In this document: positions 50,913-59,951 of the stretch, in pieces
Numbering within the stretch: position 1 is the stretch's first letter
Layout of the letters: each line of letters starts with the position of its first letter
NCBI RefSeq assembly: GCF_964253035.1
Contig: NZ_CAXUQL020000001.1
Coordinates: 620,001 to 684,000 of the forward strand
Direction: 5' to 3'
DNA length: 64,000 nucleotides
Source of the DNA: Pseudorhodoferax sp032153935
GTDB lineage: Bacteria > Pseudomonadota > Gammaproteobacteria > Burkholderiales > Burkholderiaceae_C
Notes under the pieces: generated by a model
Told to the model about the DNA's origin: nothing
Seen by the model: the letters and a program-made list of their open reading frames with translations, nothing else
The model's database searches: none
Translations under genes and position numbers: made by a program

Positions 50913-51872
50913 TCAGTCCGCCGAGATCTTGCGGGTGTCGATCAGCGTCTTCCAGCGCGCCCATTCCTTGGCCTGGAAGGCCGTGAACTCGGCCGGCGTG
51001 CTGGCCACGATCTCCAGGCCCTGCTCCAGCATGCGTTGCTTGACGGCCGGATCGTTCATGGCGGCGACAGCGGCCTTGGCCAGCTTGTCCTTCACCGCGG
51101 CGGGCAGGCCCTTGGGGGCTGCCAGGCCTTGCCACGAGTACACCTCGGCGCCCTTGACGCCGGCCTCGGCCAGCGTGGGCACGTCGGGCAGCACGGGCGA
51201 GCGCTTGTCGCCCGTCACTGCGATGGCGTGCAGCTTGCCGGCCTTGATGTGCGGCAGCACCGCGTTGACGTTCTGGAACGAGAAGTCCACCTGGCCGCCC
51301 AGCAGGTCGTTGATGGCCGGCGCGCCGCCCTTGTAGGGCACGTGCAGGCCGGAGGTAGAGCTCTGCTGCCAGAACACCTCGGCCGACAGGTGGTCGGACG
51401 AGCCGTTGCCAGAGCTCGCGAAGCTCACCTTGCCGGGGTTGGCCTTGAGCAGCGCGATGACCTCGGCCAGCGTGCGCTCCTTCTGCTTAGGCGCCGCCAC
51501 GAGCACGTTGGGCGCCTGCACCGGCACGCTGATGTAGTCGAAGTCCTTGGTGGCGTCGTAGGGCACGCTCTTGACCAGGTGCGGCGTGACGACGAAAGCA
51601 CCCAGCGAGGACACCAGCAGCGTGTAGCCGTCCGGCGCGGCGCGCTTCACGAAACCCGCGCCGATGGTGCCCGTGGCACCCGGCTTGTTGTCGACGATGA
51701 AGCTCTGGCCCAGGGCCGTGCCCATCTGCAGCGCCATGGCGCGCGCCACCATGTCGGTGGAGCCGCCGGCCGGGAAGGGCACGACGATGGTCACGGGCTT
51801 GTCGGGCCACGTGGTCTGGGCACCGGCCACGAGCGAGAGCGTGCAGGCCATGGCGGCGAGCAACTTTTTCAT
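50913..51872 (-). CDS. Bug-type substrate-binding protein, glucarate operon
   Basis: 319 residues. The signal peptide MKKLLAAMACTLSLVAGAQTT precedes the Bug signature TWPDKPVTIVVPFPAGGSTDMVARAMALQMGTALGQSFIVDNKPGATG, with later FHVPYKGG-type and LPDVPTLAEAGVKGAEVYSWQGLAAPKGLP blocks. Periplasmic capture of an aldarate such as glucarate or galactarate is inferred from cotranscription with gudD. No membrane subunits of a tripartite transporter are in view. ATG at 51870-51872. Confidence 0.92.
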   Translation of the reverse strand: MKKLLAAMACTLSLVAGAQTTWPDKPVTIVVPFPAGGSTDMVARAMALQMGTALGQSFIVDNKPGATGTIGAGFVKRAAPDGYTLLVSSLGAFVVTPHLVKSVPYDATKDFDYISVPVQAPNVLVAAPKQKERTLAEVIALLKANPGKVSFASSGNGSSDHLSAEVFWQQSSTSGLHVPYKGGAPAINDLLGGQVDFSFQNVNAVLPHIKAGKLHAIAVTGDKRSPVLPDVPTLAEAGVKGAEVYSWQGLAAPKGLPAAVKDKLAKAAVAAMNDPAVKQRMLEQGLEIVASTPAEFTAFQAKEWARWKTLIDTRKISAD

Positions 51873-51934
51873 GGAATTTCTCCTGAAGGACAAAGGAAGG
51901 ACGCCTCCGTGCCCGCGCACGAACCGTCGAAAGT

Positions 51935-51963
51935 TATCGTTAACAAACTATGTGTTAACGATA
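51935..51963. promoter_or_regulatory. LacI operator candidate TATCGTTAACA-N7-TGTTAACGATA
   Basis: Perfect inverted repeat with 11-bp arms, 62 bases upstream of the Bug-gudD start and in front of the LacI gene's 3' end. The GTTAAC cores fit the symmetric operators of sugar-acid LacI repressors. It lies where a repressor would block the Bug-gudD promoter. Confidence 0.78.
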
Positions 51964-52066
51964 TCCAAAGTCCAACAGAAGAAATCTAGGTAATTACCCG
52001 AGCCTCAAATGACAAAGGGCCGTCGCGCGTCACGCAGGCGACACCGCGGTATCGGTACCGCGGATC

Positions 52067-53068
52067 TCAGGTGCTGGCGCGTTCCACGATCGAGAAGCCG
52101 ATGTCGACCACGGGCGCCGCGGGAGCCCGGCCCTCGGCCCGCGCCACCACCATCTCGGCCGCCAGGCGGCCGATGCGCGTGCCGTCGATGCGCACCGTGG
52201 TCAGCGGCGGCGCGGCGTCGGCCGCCACGCTCTGGTCGCCCATGCCCACGATGGCCAGTTGCCCCGGAACGGCGATGCCGCGCTCGCGCGCCTCGATGGA
52301 CGCGCCCAGCGCCAGCATGTCGGAGCTGCAGAACACGGCCGTGACGCCGGGGGCACGCTCCAGCAGCTCGGCCAGCCCGGCGCGGCCCGCGCCCATGGTG
52401 CTGGGCGCCGGCATGAACGCCGCCTGCGAGGTCTGCATGCCCAGCGCCTGGGCGCGTTCGGTGAAGGCCGCCACGCGCGTGAGCGCGCGCGCATCGCCCG
52501 CGCTGACCATGGCCACATGGCGGTGGCCGCGCGCGTGCAGGTAGTCGACCACGGCCGCGCCGATGGCAGGGTGCGAGAAGCCCACCAGCATGTCGATCGG
52601 CGTGGGCGTGAACTCCCAGGTCTCCACCACGGGAATGCCGCTGGCGCGCAGCACGCGCCGCCCCTCCTCGGAGCGCACCACGCCCGTGACGACCACGCCG
52701 TCGGGCCGGCGCTGCACGATGGCGCGCAGCAACTCGTCCTCGCGCGTGGCGTCGTAGCCGCTCTGGCCGATCATGAGCTGGTAGCCAAGCGCGTGCAGCG
52801 CAAGGTCCAGCGCCTCCACCATCTCCTGGAACACCGGCCCCACCATGGTCGGCAGCAGCGCGGCCACCAGCCGCGCGCGCGCGCTGCGCAGGCCGCTGGC
52901 CATGGCGTTGGGCACGAAGTTCGTGCGCCGCACGGCCTCGCGCACGCGCTCCAGCGTGTCGGGCGAGACCTTTTGCGGCGTGTTGAGCGCGCGCGAGACG
53001 GTCATGGCGGAGACGCCGGCGATGCGGGCGACGTCCTGGATCGTGAAGGGCTTGGCGCCTGGGTTCAC
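52067..53068 (-). CDS. LacI-family transcriptional regulator of aldarate genes
   Basis: 333 residues. LacI helix-turn-helix and hinge at about 7-60 (FTIQDVARIAGVSAMTVSRALNTPQKVSPDTLERVREAVRRTNFVPNAMASGLRS), then a periplasmic-binding-like effector domain from about 65 (RLVAALLPTMVGPVFQEMVEALDLALHALGYQLMIG; VVETWEFTPTPIDMLVGFSH). It resembles GntR/GguR-like repressors of sugar acids. Located upstream of the Bug-gudD pair in the same direction, with the palindrome at 51935-51963 between. Likely repressor relieved by glucarate or a metabolite. Confidence 0.92.
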   Translation of the reverse strand: MNPGAKPFTIQDVARIAGVSAMTVSRALNTPQKVSPDTLERVREAVRRTNFVPNAMASGLRSARARLVAALLPTMVGPVFQEMVEALDLALHALGYQLMIGQSGYDATREDELLRAIVQRRPDGVVVTGVVRSEEGRRVLRASGIPVVETWEFTPTPIDMLVGFSHPAIGAAVVDYLHARGHRHVAMVSAGDARALTRVAAFTERAQALGMQTSQAAFMPAPSTMGAGRAGLAELLERAPGVTAVFCSSDMLALGASIEARERGIAVPGQLAIVGMGDQSVAADAAPPLTTVRIDGTRIGRLAAEMVVARAEGRAPAAPVVDIGFSIVERAST

Positions 53069-53135
53069 AGTGTTGTTGTGGGGCGTGGAAAGCGGGGATT
53101 GTGACTAGAATCCGCGCCCCCTCGCCGGACCACCC

Positions 53136-54131
53136 ATGCCGCAGATCGTCGTCGACCAGCTCACCAAGACCTACCGCATCGCCGAGCGCGCACCGGGGCT
53201 GGGCGGTGCGCTGCGCGGCCTGTGGCAGCGCCGCCACCGCGCAGTGCAGGCGCTGGCCGGCGTGTCGTTCCAGCTCGAACGCGGCGAGCTGCTGGGCTTC
53301 ATCGGCCCCAACGGGGCGGGCAAGTCCACCACCATCAAGATCCTGGCCGGCATCCTGCAGCCCGACGGCGGCCGCGTCACAGTGGACGGGCGCAACCCGT
53401 TCGCCGACCGGCAGGCGCACGTGGGCCGCATCGGCGTGGTGTTCGGCCAGCGGACCCAGCTCTGGTGGGACCTGCCGGTGGGCGAGGGCTTCGACCTGCT
53501 GCGCGACATCTACCGCGTGGATGTACACCGCCACCGCGCCACGCGCGACGAGCTGGTCGCCGCGCTGCAGCTTGAGCGCGTGCTGGACCAGCCCGTGCGC
53601 CAGCTCTCGCTGGGCCAGCGCATGCGCGCCGAGATCGCGGCCGCGCTGCTGCACGAACCCGACCTGCTGTTCCTGGACGAGCCCACCATCGGCCTGGACG
53701 CGCCGTCCAAGCTCGCGGTGCGCGACTTCGTGCGCCGCGCCAACCGGGAACGCGGCACCACGGTGCTGCTGACCACGCACGACATGCACGACATCGAGGC
53801 CTTGGCCGAACGCGTGATCGTGATCGGCCATGGCCGCGTGCTGGCCGACAGCCCCGTGGCCGCGCTGCGCGCCCAGGTGCTGGCCGAGCGCCGGCTGCTG
53901 GTGGACTTTGCCGAGGAAGCCCCCGCGACGCTGGCGCAGCCCGGCGTGCGCGAGATCGCGCGCGAGGGCCGCACGCTGGTGCTGGGTTTCGATCCCGCGC
54001 TGGTGGCGGCCCCGACGCTGATCGCCGCCATCGCCGGTGCGCATGCCGTGGAGGACATCCGGCTCGAAGGCCTGGCCATCGAGGAAGTCATCACGCGCTT
54101 CTACGCGCTGCACGGCGCGGCAGAAGGCTGA
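53136..54131 (+). CDS. ABC-2 type exporter ATP-binding protein
   Basis: 331-residue ATPase with Walker A FIGPNGAGKST, signature LSLGQRMRAEIAAAL, Walker B LLFLDEPTIGLD and a C-terminal extension of about 100 residues (VLAERRLLVDFAEEAPATLAQPGVREIAREGRTLVLGFD) typical of daunorubicin/viologen-type exporters. The gene overlaps the first permease by one base. Together the three likely form a drug, lipid or antibiotic exporter. The substrate is not indicated. Confidence 0.92.
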   Translation: MPQIVVDQLTKTYRIAERAPGLGGALRGLWQRRHRAVQALAGVSFQLERGELLGFIGPNGAGKSTTIKILAGILQPDGGRVTVDGRNPFADRQAHVGRIGVVFGQRTQLWWDLPVGEGFDLLRDIYRVDVHRHRATRDELVAALQLERVLDQPVRQLSLGQRMRAEIAAALLHEPDLLFLDEPTIGLDAPSKLAVRDFVRRANRERGTTVLLTTHDMHDIEALAERVIVIGHGRVLADSPVAALRAQVLAERRLLVDFAEEAPATLAQPGVREIAREGRTLVLGFDPALVAAPTLIAAIAGAHAVEDIRLEGLAIEEVITRFYALHGAAEG

Positions 54132-54949
54132 TGCAGGCTTACCGTGCCCTCTTCGTCTCGCGCTTCCTGCAGGTGCTGCAGTACCGCGCAGCCGCGCTCG
54201 CGGGCTTCGGCACGCAATGCTGGTGGGGCGGCATCAAGGTCATGGTGCTGGCGGCGTTCTTCGGCCAGGCCGGCAGCGCGGCGCCCACCATGACGCTGGC
54301 CCAGGCCATCACCTATACCTGGGTGGCGCAGGGCCTGCTGGCGCTGCTGCCCTGGAGCGGCGACCCCGAGGTGGCGCTGGCCGTGCGCACGGGCGCCGTG
54401 GCCTACGACCGGCTGCGCCCCATCGACGCGTACGCGCTCTGGTTCGCGCGCAGCGCGGGCTGGATCGCCGCGCGCGTGCTGCCGCGCGTGGCGCTCATGG
54501 CGACCTTCGCGGCCGTGCTGCTGCCGCTGGCCGGCCTGCAGGCCTGGGCCTGGCAGCTGCCCGCGACACCGGGGGCCGCGCTGGCCTTCGCGCTGTCGGC
54601 ACTGCTCGCACTCGTGCTGTCCACCGCCCTCGTGATGCTGCTCAACATCGCCGCGGCCGCGGCGCTGGACGCACGCGGCATCAACGCCTTCGCGGTGCCG
54701 CTGGTCATCCTGCTGTCAGGCAACCTCGTGCCGCTGGCGCTGCTGCCCGACGGCTGGCAGCAGGCCCTGCTGCTGCAGCCGCTGGCCGGGCTGCTGGACA
54801 TCCCGGTGCGGCTGTACATGGCACAGGCCACAGGGACGCAGGCGGCGGCATTGCTGGTGCTGCAGGGGTTCTGGGCGATCGCGTTGGTCGTGCTGGGCCG
54901 GTTGTGCATGGCGCGCACCATGCGCAAACTGGAAGTCCAAGGCGGCTGA
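54131..54949 (+). CDS. ABC-2 exporter permease 1 (DUF990-type)
   Basis: 272-residue inner-membrane protein with about six hydrophobic segments (LFVSRFLQVLQYRAAALAGFGTQCWWGGIKVMVLAAFFG; ALMATFAAVLLPLAG; LVLSTALVMLLNIAAAAALDARGINAFAVPLVILLSGNLVPLALLP). The pattern matches the ABC2_membrane_6 (DUF990) family of the viologen-type exporters. First of two paired permeases in the operon. Confidence 0.88.
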   Translation: MQAYRALFVSRFLQVLQYRAAALAGFGTQCWWGGIKVMVLAAFFGQAGSAAPTMTLAQAITYTWVAQGLLALLPWSGDPEVALAVRTGAVAYDRLRPIDAYALWFARSAGWIAARVLPRVALMATFAAVLLPLAGLQAWAWQLPATPGAALAFALSALLALVLSTALVMLLNIAAAAALDARGINAFAVPLVILLSGNLVPLALLPDGWQQALLLQPLAGLLDIPVRLYMAQATGTQAAALLVLQGFWAIALVVLGRLCMARTMRKLEVQGG

Positions 54950-54950
54950 A

Positions 54951-55745
54951 TTGACCCATGTCAGGCTGTTCTTCCGCCTGGTCGCCGCCTCGCTGCGCGG
55001 CCAGCTGCGCTACCCGGCCTCGGCGCTGCTGCTGGCCGTCTCGCAGTTCCTCGTCACCGGCATCGAGGTGGTGGCGATCTGGGCACTGTTCGACCGCTTC
55101 GGCAGCGTGCAGGGCTGGCGCATCGGCGAGGTCGCGCTGTTCTACGGCCTCGTGCACACCATGTTCGCGCTGGCCGATGCGCTGGGCCGCGGCTTCGACG
55201 TGCTGGGCACGGAGTTCCTGCGCACCGGCAGCTTCGACCGGCTGCCGCGCCCGCTCGCGCTGCAGCTGATGGCCCACGAGGTGCGGCTCTCGCGGCTCGG
55301 CCGGCTGCTGCAGGCGCTGGCCGTGCTGGCGTTCGCGAGCGTGGCTGCGCCCATCGTCTGGACGCCGGCCACGCTCGCGCTGGCGCTGTTCTGCATCGCC
55401 AGCGGCGTGGCCCTGTTCCTGGGCATCCTGGTGCTGCAGGGCACGCTGGCCTTCTGGACCGTGGAGAGCCTGGAGATCGCCAACGTGTTCACCTACGGCG
55501 GCGTCGAGGCCGGCCAGTACCCCATGGCTGTCTATGCGCGCTGGTTCCGCCGCCTGCTGACCTTCGTCGTGCCGCTGGCCTGCGTGGCCTACTACCCGGG
55601 CCTGGCGATCCTCGGCCGGGCCGATCCGCTGGGCGCACCCGACTGGCTGGGCTGGATCTCGCCGCTGGCCGGCTTCGCCTTCCTCGCGCTGTCATTCATG
55701 GCCTGGCGCGTGGGCGTGCGGCACTACGCCTCCACGGGCAGCTGA
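54951..55745 (+). CDS. ABC-2 exporter permease 2 (DUF990-type)
   Basis: 264 residues from a TTG start (54951) placed one base after the previous stop. Six or so membrane segments; conserved blocks GWRIGEVALFYGLVHTMFALADALGRGFDVLGTEFLRTGSFDRLPRPL and FTYGGVEAGQYPMAVYARWFRRLLTFVVPLACVAYYPGLAILGR are typical of the second permease of this exporter class. The TTG start is weak; the next in-frame start would shorten it only if several residues were lost from the first helix. Confidence 0.88.
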   Translation: MTHVRLFFRLVAASLRGQLRYPASALLLAVSQFLVTGIEVVAIWALFDRFGSVQGWRIGEVALFYGLVHTMFALADALGRGFDVLGTEFLRTGSFDRLPRPLALQLMAHEVRLSRLGRLLQALAVLAFASVAAPIVWTPATLALALFCIASGVALFLGILVLQGTLAFWTVESLEIANVFTYGGVEAGQYPMAVYARWFRRLLTFVVPLACVAYYPGLAILGRADPLGAPDWLGWISPLAGFAFLALSFMAWRVGVRHYASTGS

Positions 55746-55794
55746 AGCCCCGCGTTCACAACGGATTTACCCGGGGTGCCTACAGTGCTGCCGC

Positions 55795-56358
55795 ATGGAA
55801 AAAGCCCAAACCTCCGTCTGGCGCGACTCCCCGGACCGTTACGGTCGCATCAGCCGCTGGCTGCACTGGGGCATGGCGCTGCTGTTCGCCTGGCAATTCA
55901 TCGGAATGGGCCTGCGGCTGGCGCTGGGCCGCACGCCGCAGGTAGCGTTCTTCGTCGGCTCGCATTCCAGCGTGGGCCTGCTGCTGATGGTCCTGGTGCT
56001 GCTGCGTGGCGCATGGGGTCTGTCCAACGCTGGCCGGCGTCCGCCGCACGGCGCAGGCTGGCTGGGCCGCGCGGCGGCGGCGGGCCATGGCGCGCTGTAC
56101 CTGCTCATGGTGGTGGTGCCGTCGCTGGCCCTGGTGCGCGCCTACGGCTCGGGCCGGGCCTTCACCTGGTTCAACACGCTGCCGCTGTGGGGCGCCGGCC
56201 CCAAGAACGAGACGCTGATGGCACCGGCCAACGCCGCGCACGGGCTGCTGGCCTGGGTGCTGCTGGCGCTCGTCGCGGGGCACGTGGGCATGGTGCTGCT
56301 GCACCGTTGGTGGTGGCGCGACCAGGTGGCCCAGCGCATGGTGGGACGGGTGCGCTGA
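55795..56358 (+). CDS. Cytochrome b561 family protein
   Basis: 187 residues with four membrane helices. His residues RWLHWGMALLF, HSSVGLLLM, GHGALYLLMVVV and HVGMVLLHRWWW are placed as the two haem-b ligand pairs in prokaryotic b561 cytochromes. It would move electrons across or along the inner membrane, often to superoxide or quinone. No partner reductase is adjacent. Transcribed alone between the exporter and the GGDEF gene. Confidence 0.9.
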   Translation: MEKAQTSVWRDSPDRYGRISRWLHWGMALLFAWQFIGMGLRLALGRTPQVAFFVGSHSSVGLLLMVLVLLRGAWGLSNAGRRPPHGAGWLGRAAAAGHGALYLLMVVVPSLALVRAYGSGRAFTWFNTLPLWGAGPKNETLMAPANAAHGLLAWVLLALVAGHVGMVLLHRWWWRDQVAQRMVGRVR

Positions 56359-56422
56359 GCGCCGCCGGCATCGACACGCCTGCGTCCCGGTAGACGCAAC
56401 GCACGAAGGAGCGTTCCAAAGC

Positions 56423-57592
56423 ATGGTTCCGTTCTCGCTGGAAGAAGAGGTGCAGGCGCTGAAGGCGCAACTGGACAGGATCGCCCGCGAGCGCGACGAC
56501 CTGGCGCGGCGACTGGAAGCGTCGCGTTTCGATGCCCTGACCGGCCTGCTGAACCGGCGCGAGTTCCACGACATCGTGTGCGAGCGGCTGCAAGAGGGCC
56601 AGTGTGGATCGCTGCTCCTGCTGGATCTCGACGGATTCAAGCTGGTCAACGACCAGTTCGGGCACACCACAGGCGATGTCCTGATCCGAAGGGTGGGTGC
56701 CCGCCTGTCCGAATGGTCCCCGCCGGGCACGCTGCTGACGCGGTACGGCGGCGAGGAGTTCGGCGTCTTCGTGCCACACGCCCACGGAGCCGATGCTGCG
56801 CCGCTGTGCGAGACACTGCTCCAGCTGTTCCGCAAGCCGCATGTCATCGATGGCCGCGCGCTCGTCGTCACGGTCTCCATCGGCTACACGGACTGCGGCA
56901 ACCTGGGTCTGGATGAACTCCTGCGGCGTGCCGACATCGCCATGTACGCGGCCAAGCACCGTGGCCGCAACCGGGCGGTGGCCTTCGGCTCTGCGATGGA
57001 AACCCTTCCCGCGGCGCGCCGCGAACTGGCGTCCATCGTCGTCAACCTGCAGCAGCAACTGATGACCGTGCGCGACGAAGCACGCACCGACGCGCTCACC
57101 GGCCTGCCCAACCGCCGCGCACTGGAGGAGACCATGGCCACCATCCAGGCAGACGGCACCGCGCCGCTCGGCATCGCGTTCGTCGACCTGGACCATTTCG
57201 GCGTGGTCAACCACGCCCAGGGCGACGCGGCCGGCGACCGCGTGCTGCAGCAGGTCGCCACTGCGCTCCGAACCGCCGTGCGTCAGGACGATCAGGTCTT
57301 TCGCAAGGGCGGCGAGGAATTCGTCGTGCTCATGCCCGGCATCACGGGAGCGGCCGCGACGCTGGCCGCCACCCGCATGCTCGACGCGATCCGCACGCTG
57401 AACATCCCGAACCAGGGCGGCACCGGCGGCGACTGCCTTACGGCCACGGTCGGCGTTGCGGCCACGGCCGGGGGTGCGCCGTATTGGTCCGTTCTGGAGC
57501 AGGCCAGTGCCGTGGCGATGCGGGCGAAGGAAACGCAGGGGCGCAACGCCGTCCATGCATGGCGGCCATCGGACCCCAAGGACGCCGGGTAG
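56423..57592 (+). CDS. Diguanylate cyclase with two tandem GGDEF domains
   Basis: 389 residues with no signal peptide or membrane helix. An N-terminal coiled coil (about 5-38) leads to GGDEF domain 1 (LTGLLNRREFHDIV, LLLLDLDGFKLVND, RYGGEEFGVF) and domain 2 (ALTGLPNRRALEETM, IAFVDLDHFGVVNH, RKGGEEFVVL). Both have the GGEEF active site and the metal Asp. Domain 2 keeps an RxxD product-inhibition site (RQDD, nine to six residues before GGEEF); domain 1 lacks it (P-P-G-T in that place). The two active half-sites in one chain could work without dimerisation. Output is c-di-GMP. Confidence 0.9.
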   Translation: MVPFSLEEEVQALKAQLDRIARERDDLARRLEASRFDALTGLLNRREFHDIVCERLQEGQCGSLLLLDLDGFKLVNDQFGHTTGDVLIRRVGARLSEWSPPGTLLTRYGGEEFGVFVPHAHGADAAPLCETLLQLFRKPHVIDGRALVVTVSIGYTDCGNLGLDELLRRADIAMYAAKHRGRNRAVAFGSAMETLPAARRELASIVVNLQQQLMTVRDEARTDALTGLPNRRALEETMATIQADGTAPLGIAFVDLDHFGVVNHAQGDAAGDRVLQQVATALRTAVRQDDQVFRKGGEEFVVLMPGITGAAATLAATRMLDAIRTLNIPNQGGTGGDCLTATVGVAATAGGAPYWSVLEQASAVAMRAKETQGRNAVHAWRPSDPKDAG

Positions 57593-57680
57593 CACTGCCG
57601 AAGCCGGCTTCCGACCCGGCTGCGGTATTGGCATCGCACGGTCAAACTGCCACACTGGCTGCGGCTTCCCCGACCGCACC

Positions 57681-58607
57681 ATGACCTCCTTCGCATTCCT
57701 CTCCAACACGAGCTTTCTCAAGGTCCCCGTCAACGACACGCGCCGCCCCTTCGCCATCGCCGGCGTGGCCTGGGACGGTTGCGTCACCAACCGCCCCGGC
57801 GCCCGCTTCGGGCCACGCGCGATCCGCGAGGCCAGCCACATGCTGTGCGATGGCACGCACCCGCTGTTCGACGTTTCGCCCGAGACCGCGCTGACCGACG
57901 TGGGCGACCTGCCGCTGCCCAACACCAGCCTCAAGGAGATGCGCGCCGCGATGATGCCGCTGGTGCGCACGCTCATCGCGCACTACCACATGGCCTGGCT
58001 GGGCGGCGACCACTCGATCACGCTGGCCCTGCTGCGCGCCTACCGCCAGCACTTCGGGCGGCCGCTGGCCGTGGTGCATTTCGATGCCCATTGCGACACC
58101 TGGAAGGATCACTTCGGCGAACCCAGCGGGCACGGCACCTGGGTCTACGAGGCCATGCGCGAAGGCCTGGTGGTGAAGGAGTGTTTCGTGCAGTTCGGTA
58201 TCCGCTCGGCCGGCGAGCGTGAGGCCCGCGACTACGTGCGCGACCAGGGCGGCATCATCCACACCGCGCGCGCGCTGCGCGGCCTCGAAAGCCCGGCACA
58301 GGTGCAGCCCCTGGTGGCCGAACTGCGCGAGCGGCTGGCCGCGCACGGCAACCCGCCGCTGTACCTGAGCCTGGACATCGACTGCCTGGACCCGGCCTTC
58401 GCCCCCGGCACCGGCACGCCCGAACCCGGCGGCATGAGCACCAACCAGGTGTTGAGCCTGCTGGAAGAGATGGCCGACCTGCCCTTCGTGGGCATGGACT
58501 GCGTGGAGGTGGCGCCACCCTACGACCACGCCGAGCTGACCAGCTACGCCGCAGCGCAGTTCGTCTGGACCTACCTGAGCGCGCGCGTGGCGCAGCGGCC
58601 GCGCTGA
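57681..58607 (+). CDS. Agmatinase-family ureohydrolase
   Basis: 308 residues of the arginase superfamily: WLGGDHSITLALLRAY, VVHFDAHCDTW, LYLSLDIDCLDPAFAPGTGTPEPGG give the Mn2+ ligands. GTGTPEPGG is typical of agmatinases and guanidino acid hydrolases rather than arginases. It releases urea from a guanidino compound, such as agmatine to putrescine. It converges (6-base gap) with a glutamine synthetase-like gene that would continue polyamine breakdown. Exact substrate not settled by motifs. Confidence 0.88.
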   Translation: MTSFAFLSNTSFLKVPVNDTRRPFAIAGVAWDGCVTNRPGARFGPRAIREASHMLCDGTHPLFDVSPETALTDVGDLPLPNTSLKEMRAAMMPLVRTLIAHYHMAWLGGDHSITLALLRAYRQHFGRPLAVVHFDAHCDTWKDHFGEPSGHGTWVYEAMREGLVVKECFVQFGIRSAGEREARDYVRDQGGIIHTARALRGLESPAQVQPLVAELRERLAAHGNPPLYLSLDIDCLDPAFAPGTGTPEPGGMSTNQVLSLLEEMADLPFVGMDCVEVAPPYDHAELTSYAAAQFVWTYLSARVAQRPR

Positions 58608-58613
58608 GCCGCT

Positions 58614-59951
58614 TCAGAAGGCCGTCGCGTAACGCTCGAACTCCCAGGCGCTGACGTGGCGCGCATAGGCGGTCCACTCGGCCCGCTTGAGCCGCACGAA
58701 CTCGCCATGCGCCGCGGCGCCCAGGGCCTGCGCCAGCACGCTGTCGCGCTCCAGTGCATCCACGGCTTCGCCCAGGCTTTGCGGCAGCACCGCGATGCCT
58801 TCGGCTCGGATGCGCTGCAAGGGCCAGTCGAACAGGTCGTCGGGCCGCGCCGGGCCCGGGTCAAGGTGCCGGTCGACACCGTCCAGCCCCGCCGCGATCA
58901 AACCCGCCGCGGCCAGGTAGGGATTGGCCGCGGCATCGGGCAGGCGCCACTCGAAACGGCCGCGCAGCGTGCGCACCAGCGCCGTGCGGTTGTTGAAGCC
59001 ATGGGCCACGTAGGCCGGCGCCCAGCTCGTGCCCGACAGCGATTCGCCGACCACCAGGCGCTTGTACGAATTGACGGTGGGCGCGGCCAGCGCGCACAGC
59101 GCCGCGCTGCGGCCGAGCACACCGGCGATGAAGGACTGGCCCAGCTCCGACAGGTCGGCGTGGTCTTCGGCGAACAGGTTCTCCTCGCCCTTCCACAGCG
59201 ACACGTGGAAGTGCAGCCCGCTGCCGGGCTGGTTGGCGAACGGCTTGGGCATCATCGAGAAGCTGGCGCCGTGGCGCTCGGCCAGGGTGTGGGCCGCCAT
59301 CTTGAACAGCATGAGCCGGTCCGCCGTGGTCAGCACGTCGGCATGGCTGAAGTTGACCTCGAACTGGCCGTGCGCGTCCTCGTGGTCGGTCTGCAGCAGC
59401 TCCATGCCGGCGTCCAACAGGGCCTGGTTCAGCGCATCGAGAAAGCCGCCCTGGCGGGCCAGGGCCTTGAGGTCATAGGAGGGCTTGTCCGAGCGGTCCA
59501 GCGCATCGATGGGCTGCCACTGGCCCGCGCCATCGCGGCGCAGCAGGAAGAACTCGGGCTCCATGCCGACCTGCAGCGTCCAGCCGCGCGCGGCCAGCCG
59601 CTCCACCTGGCGGCGCAGGATCTGCCGCGGGCAGGCCTCGAAGGGCTGGCCGTCGACATGGCCGTCGCAGACCACGCGGGCATAGCCCGGCATCCAGGGC
59701 AGGGCCTGGGCCGTGGCCGGGTCGCCGCGGCCGTAGTACTCCGAGCGCGCGCCGCTGCGCGGCAGGCCGGTGCCGACGATGGAGGTGCCGGAGAAGCCGG
59801 CACCGCTGCGCAGCAGCGTGCCGATCTGGGCCAGCGGCACATACTTGCCGCGCGCCACGCCCAGCAGGTCGGTGAACTGCGCCAGCAGGGTGTGGACGCC
59901 TTGCCTGGCCAAGCGCTCCTGCAGGGCCTGGGCGGTGGTCGGATCAGGCAT
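58614..59951 (-). CDS. Glutamine synthetase-like (gamma-glutamylpolyamine synthetase type)
   Basis: 445 residues of the GlnA superfamily, class-III-like variant (GMEPEFFLLRR; HEDAHGQFEVNFSHADVL; GSGLHFHVSLW; GFNNRTALVRTLRGRFEWRLPDAAANPYLAAAGLIAAGLDG). Such proteins, e.g. PuuA and GlnT, ligate glutamate to amines. The absence of the adenylylation-site Tyr region of GlnA type I and neighbouring polyamine genes favour a gamma-glutamylation role. The ATG lies within the end of the aldehyde dehydrogenase gene (8-base overlap). Confidence 0.85.
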   Translation of the reverse strand: MPDPTTAQALQERLARQGVHTLLAQFTDLLGVARGKYVPLAQIGTLLRSGAGFSGTSIVGTGLPRSGARSEYYGRGDPATAQALPWMPGYARVVCDGHVDGQPFEACPRQILRRQVERLAARGWTLQVGMEPEFFLLRRDGAGQWQPIDALDRSDKPSYDLKALARQGGFLDALNQALLDAGMELLQTDHEDAHGQFEVNFSHADVLTTADRLMLFKMAAHTLAERHGASFSMMPKPFANQPGSGLHFHVSLWKGEENLFAEDHADLSELGQSFIAGVLGRSAALCALAAPTVNSYKRLVVGESLSGTSWAPAYVAHGFNNRTALVRTLRGRFEWRLPDAAANPYLAAAGLIAAGLDGVDRHLDPGPARPDDLFDWPLQRIRAEGIAVLPQSLGEAVDALERDSVLAQALGAAAHGEFVRLKRAEWTAYARHVSAWEFERYATAF

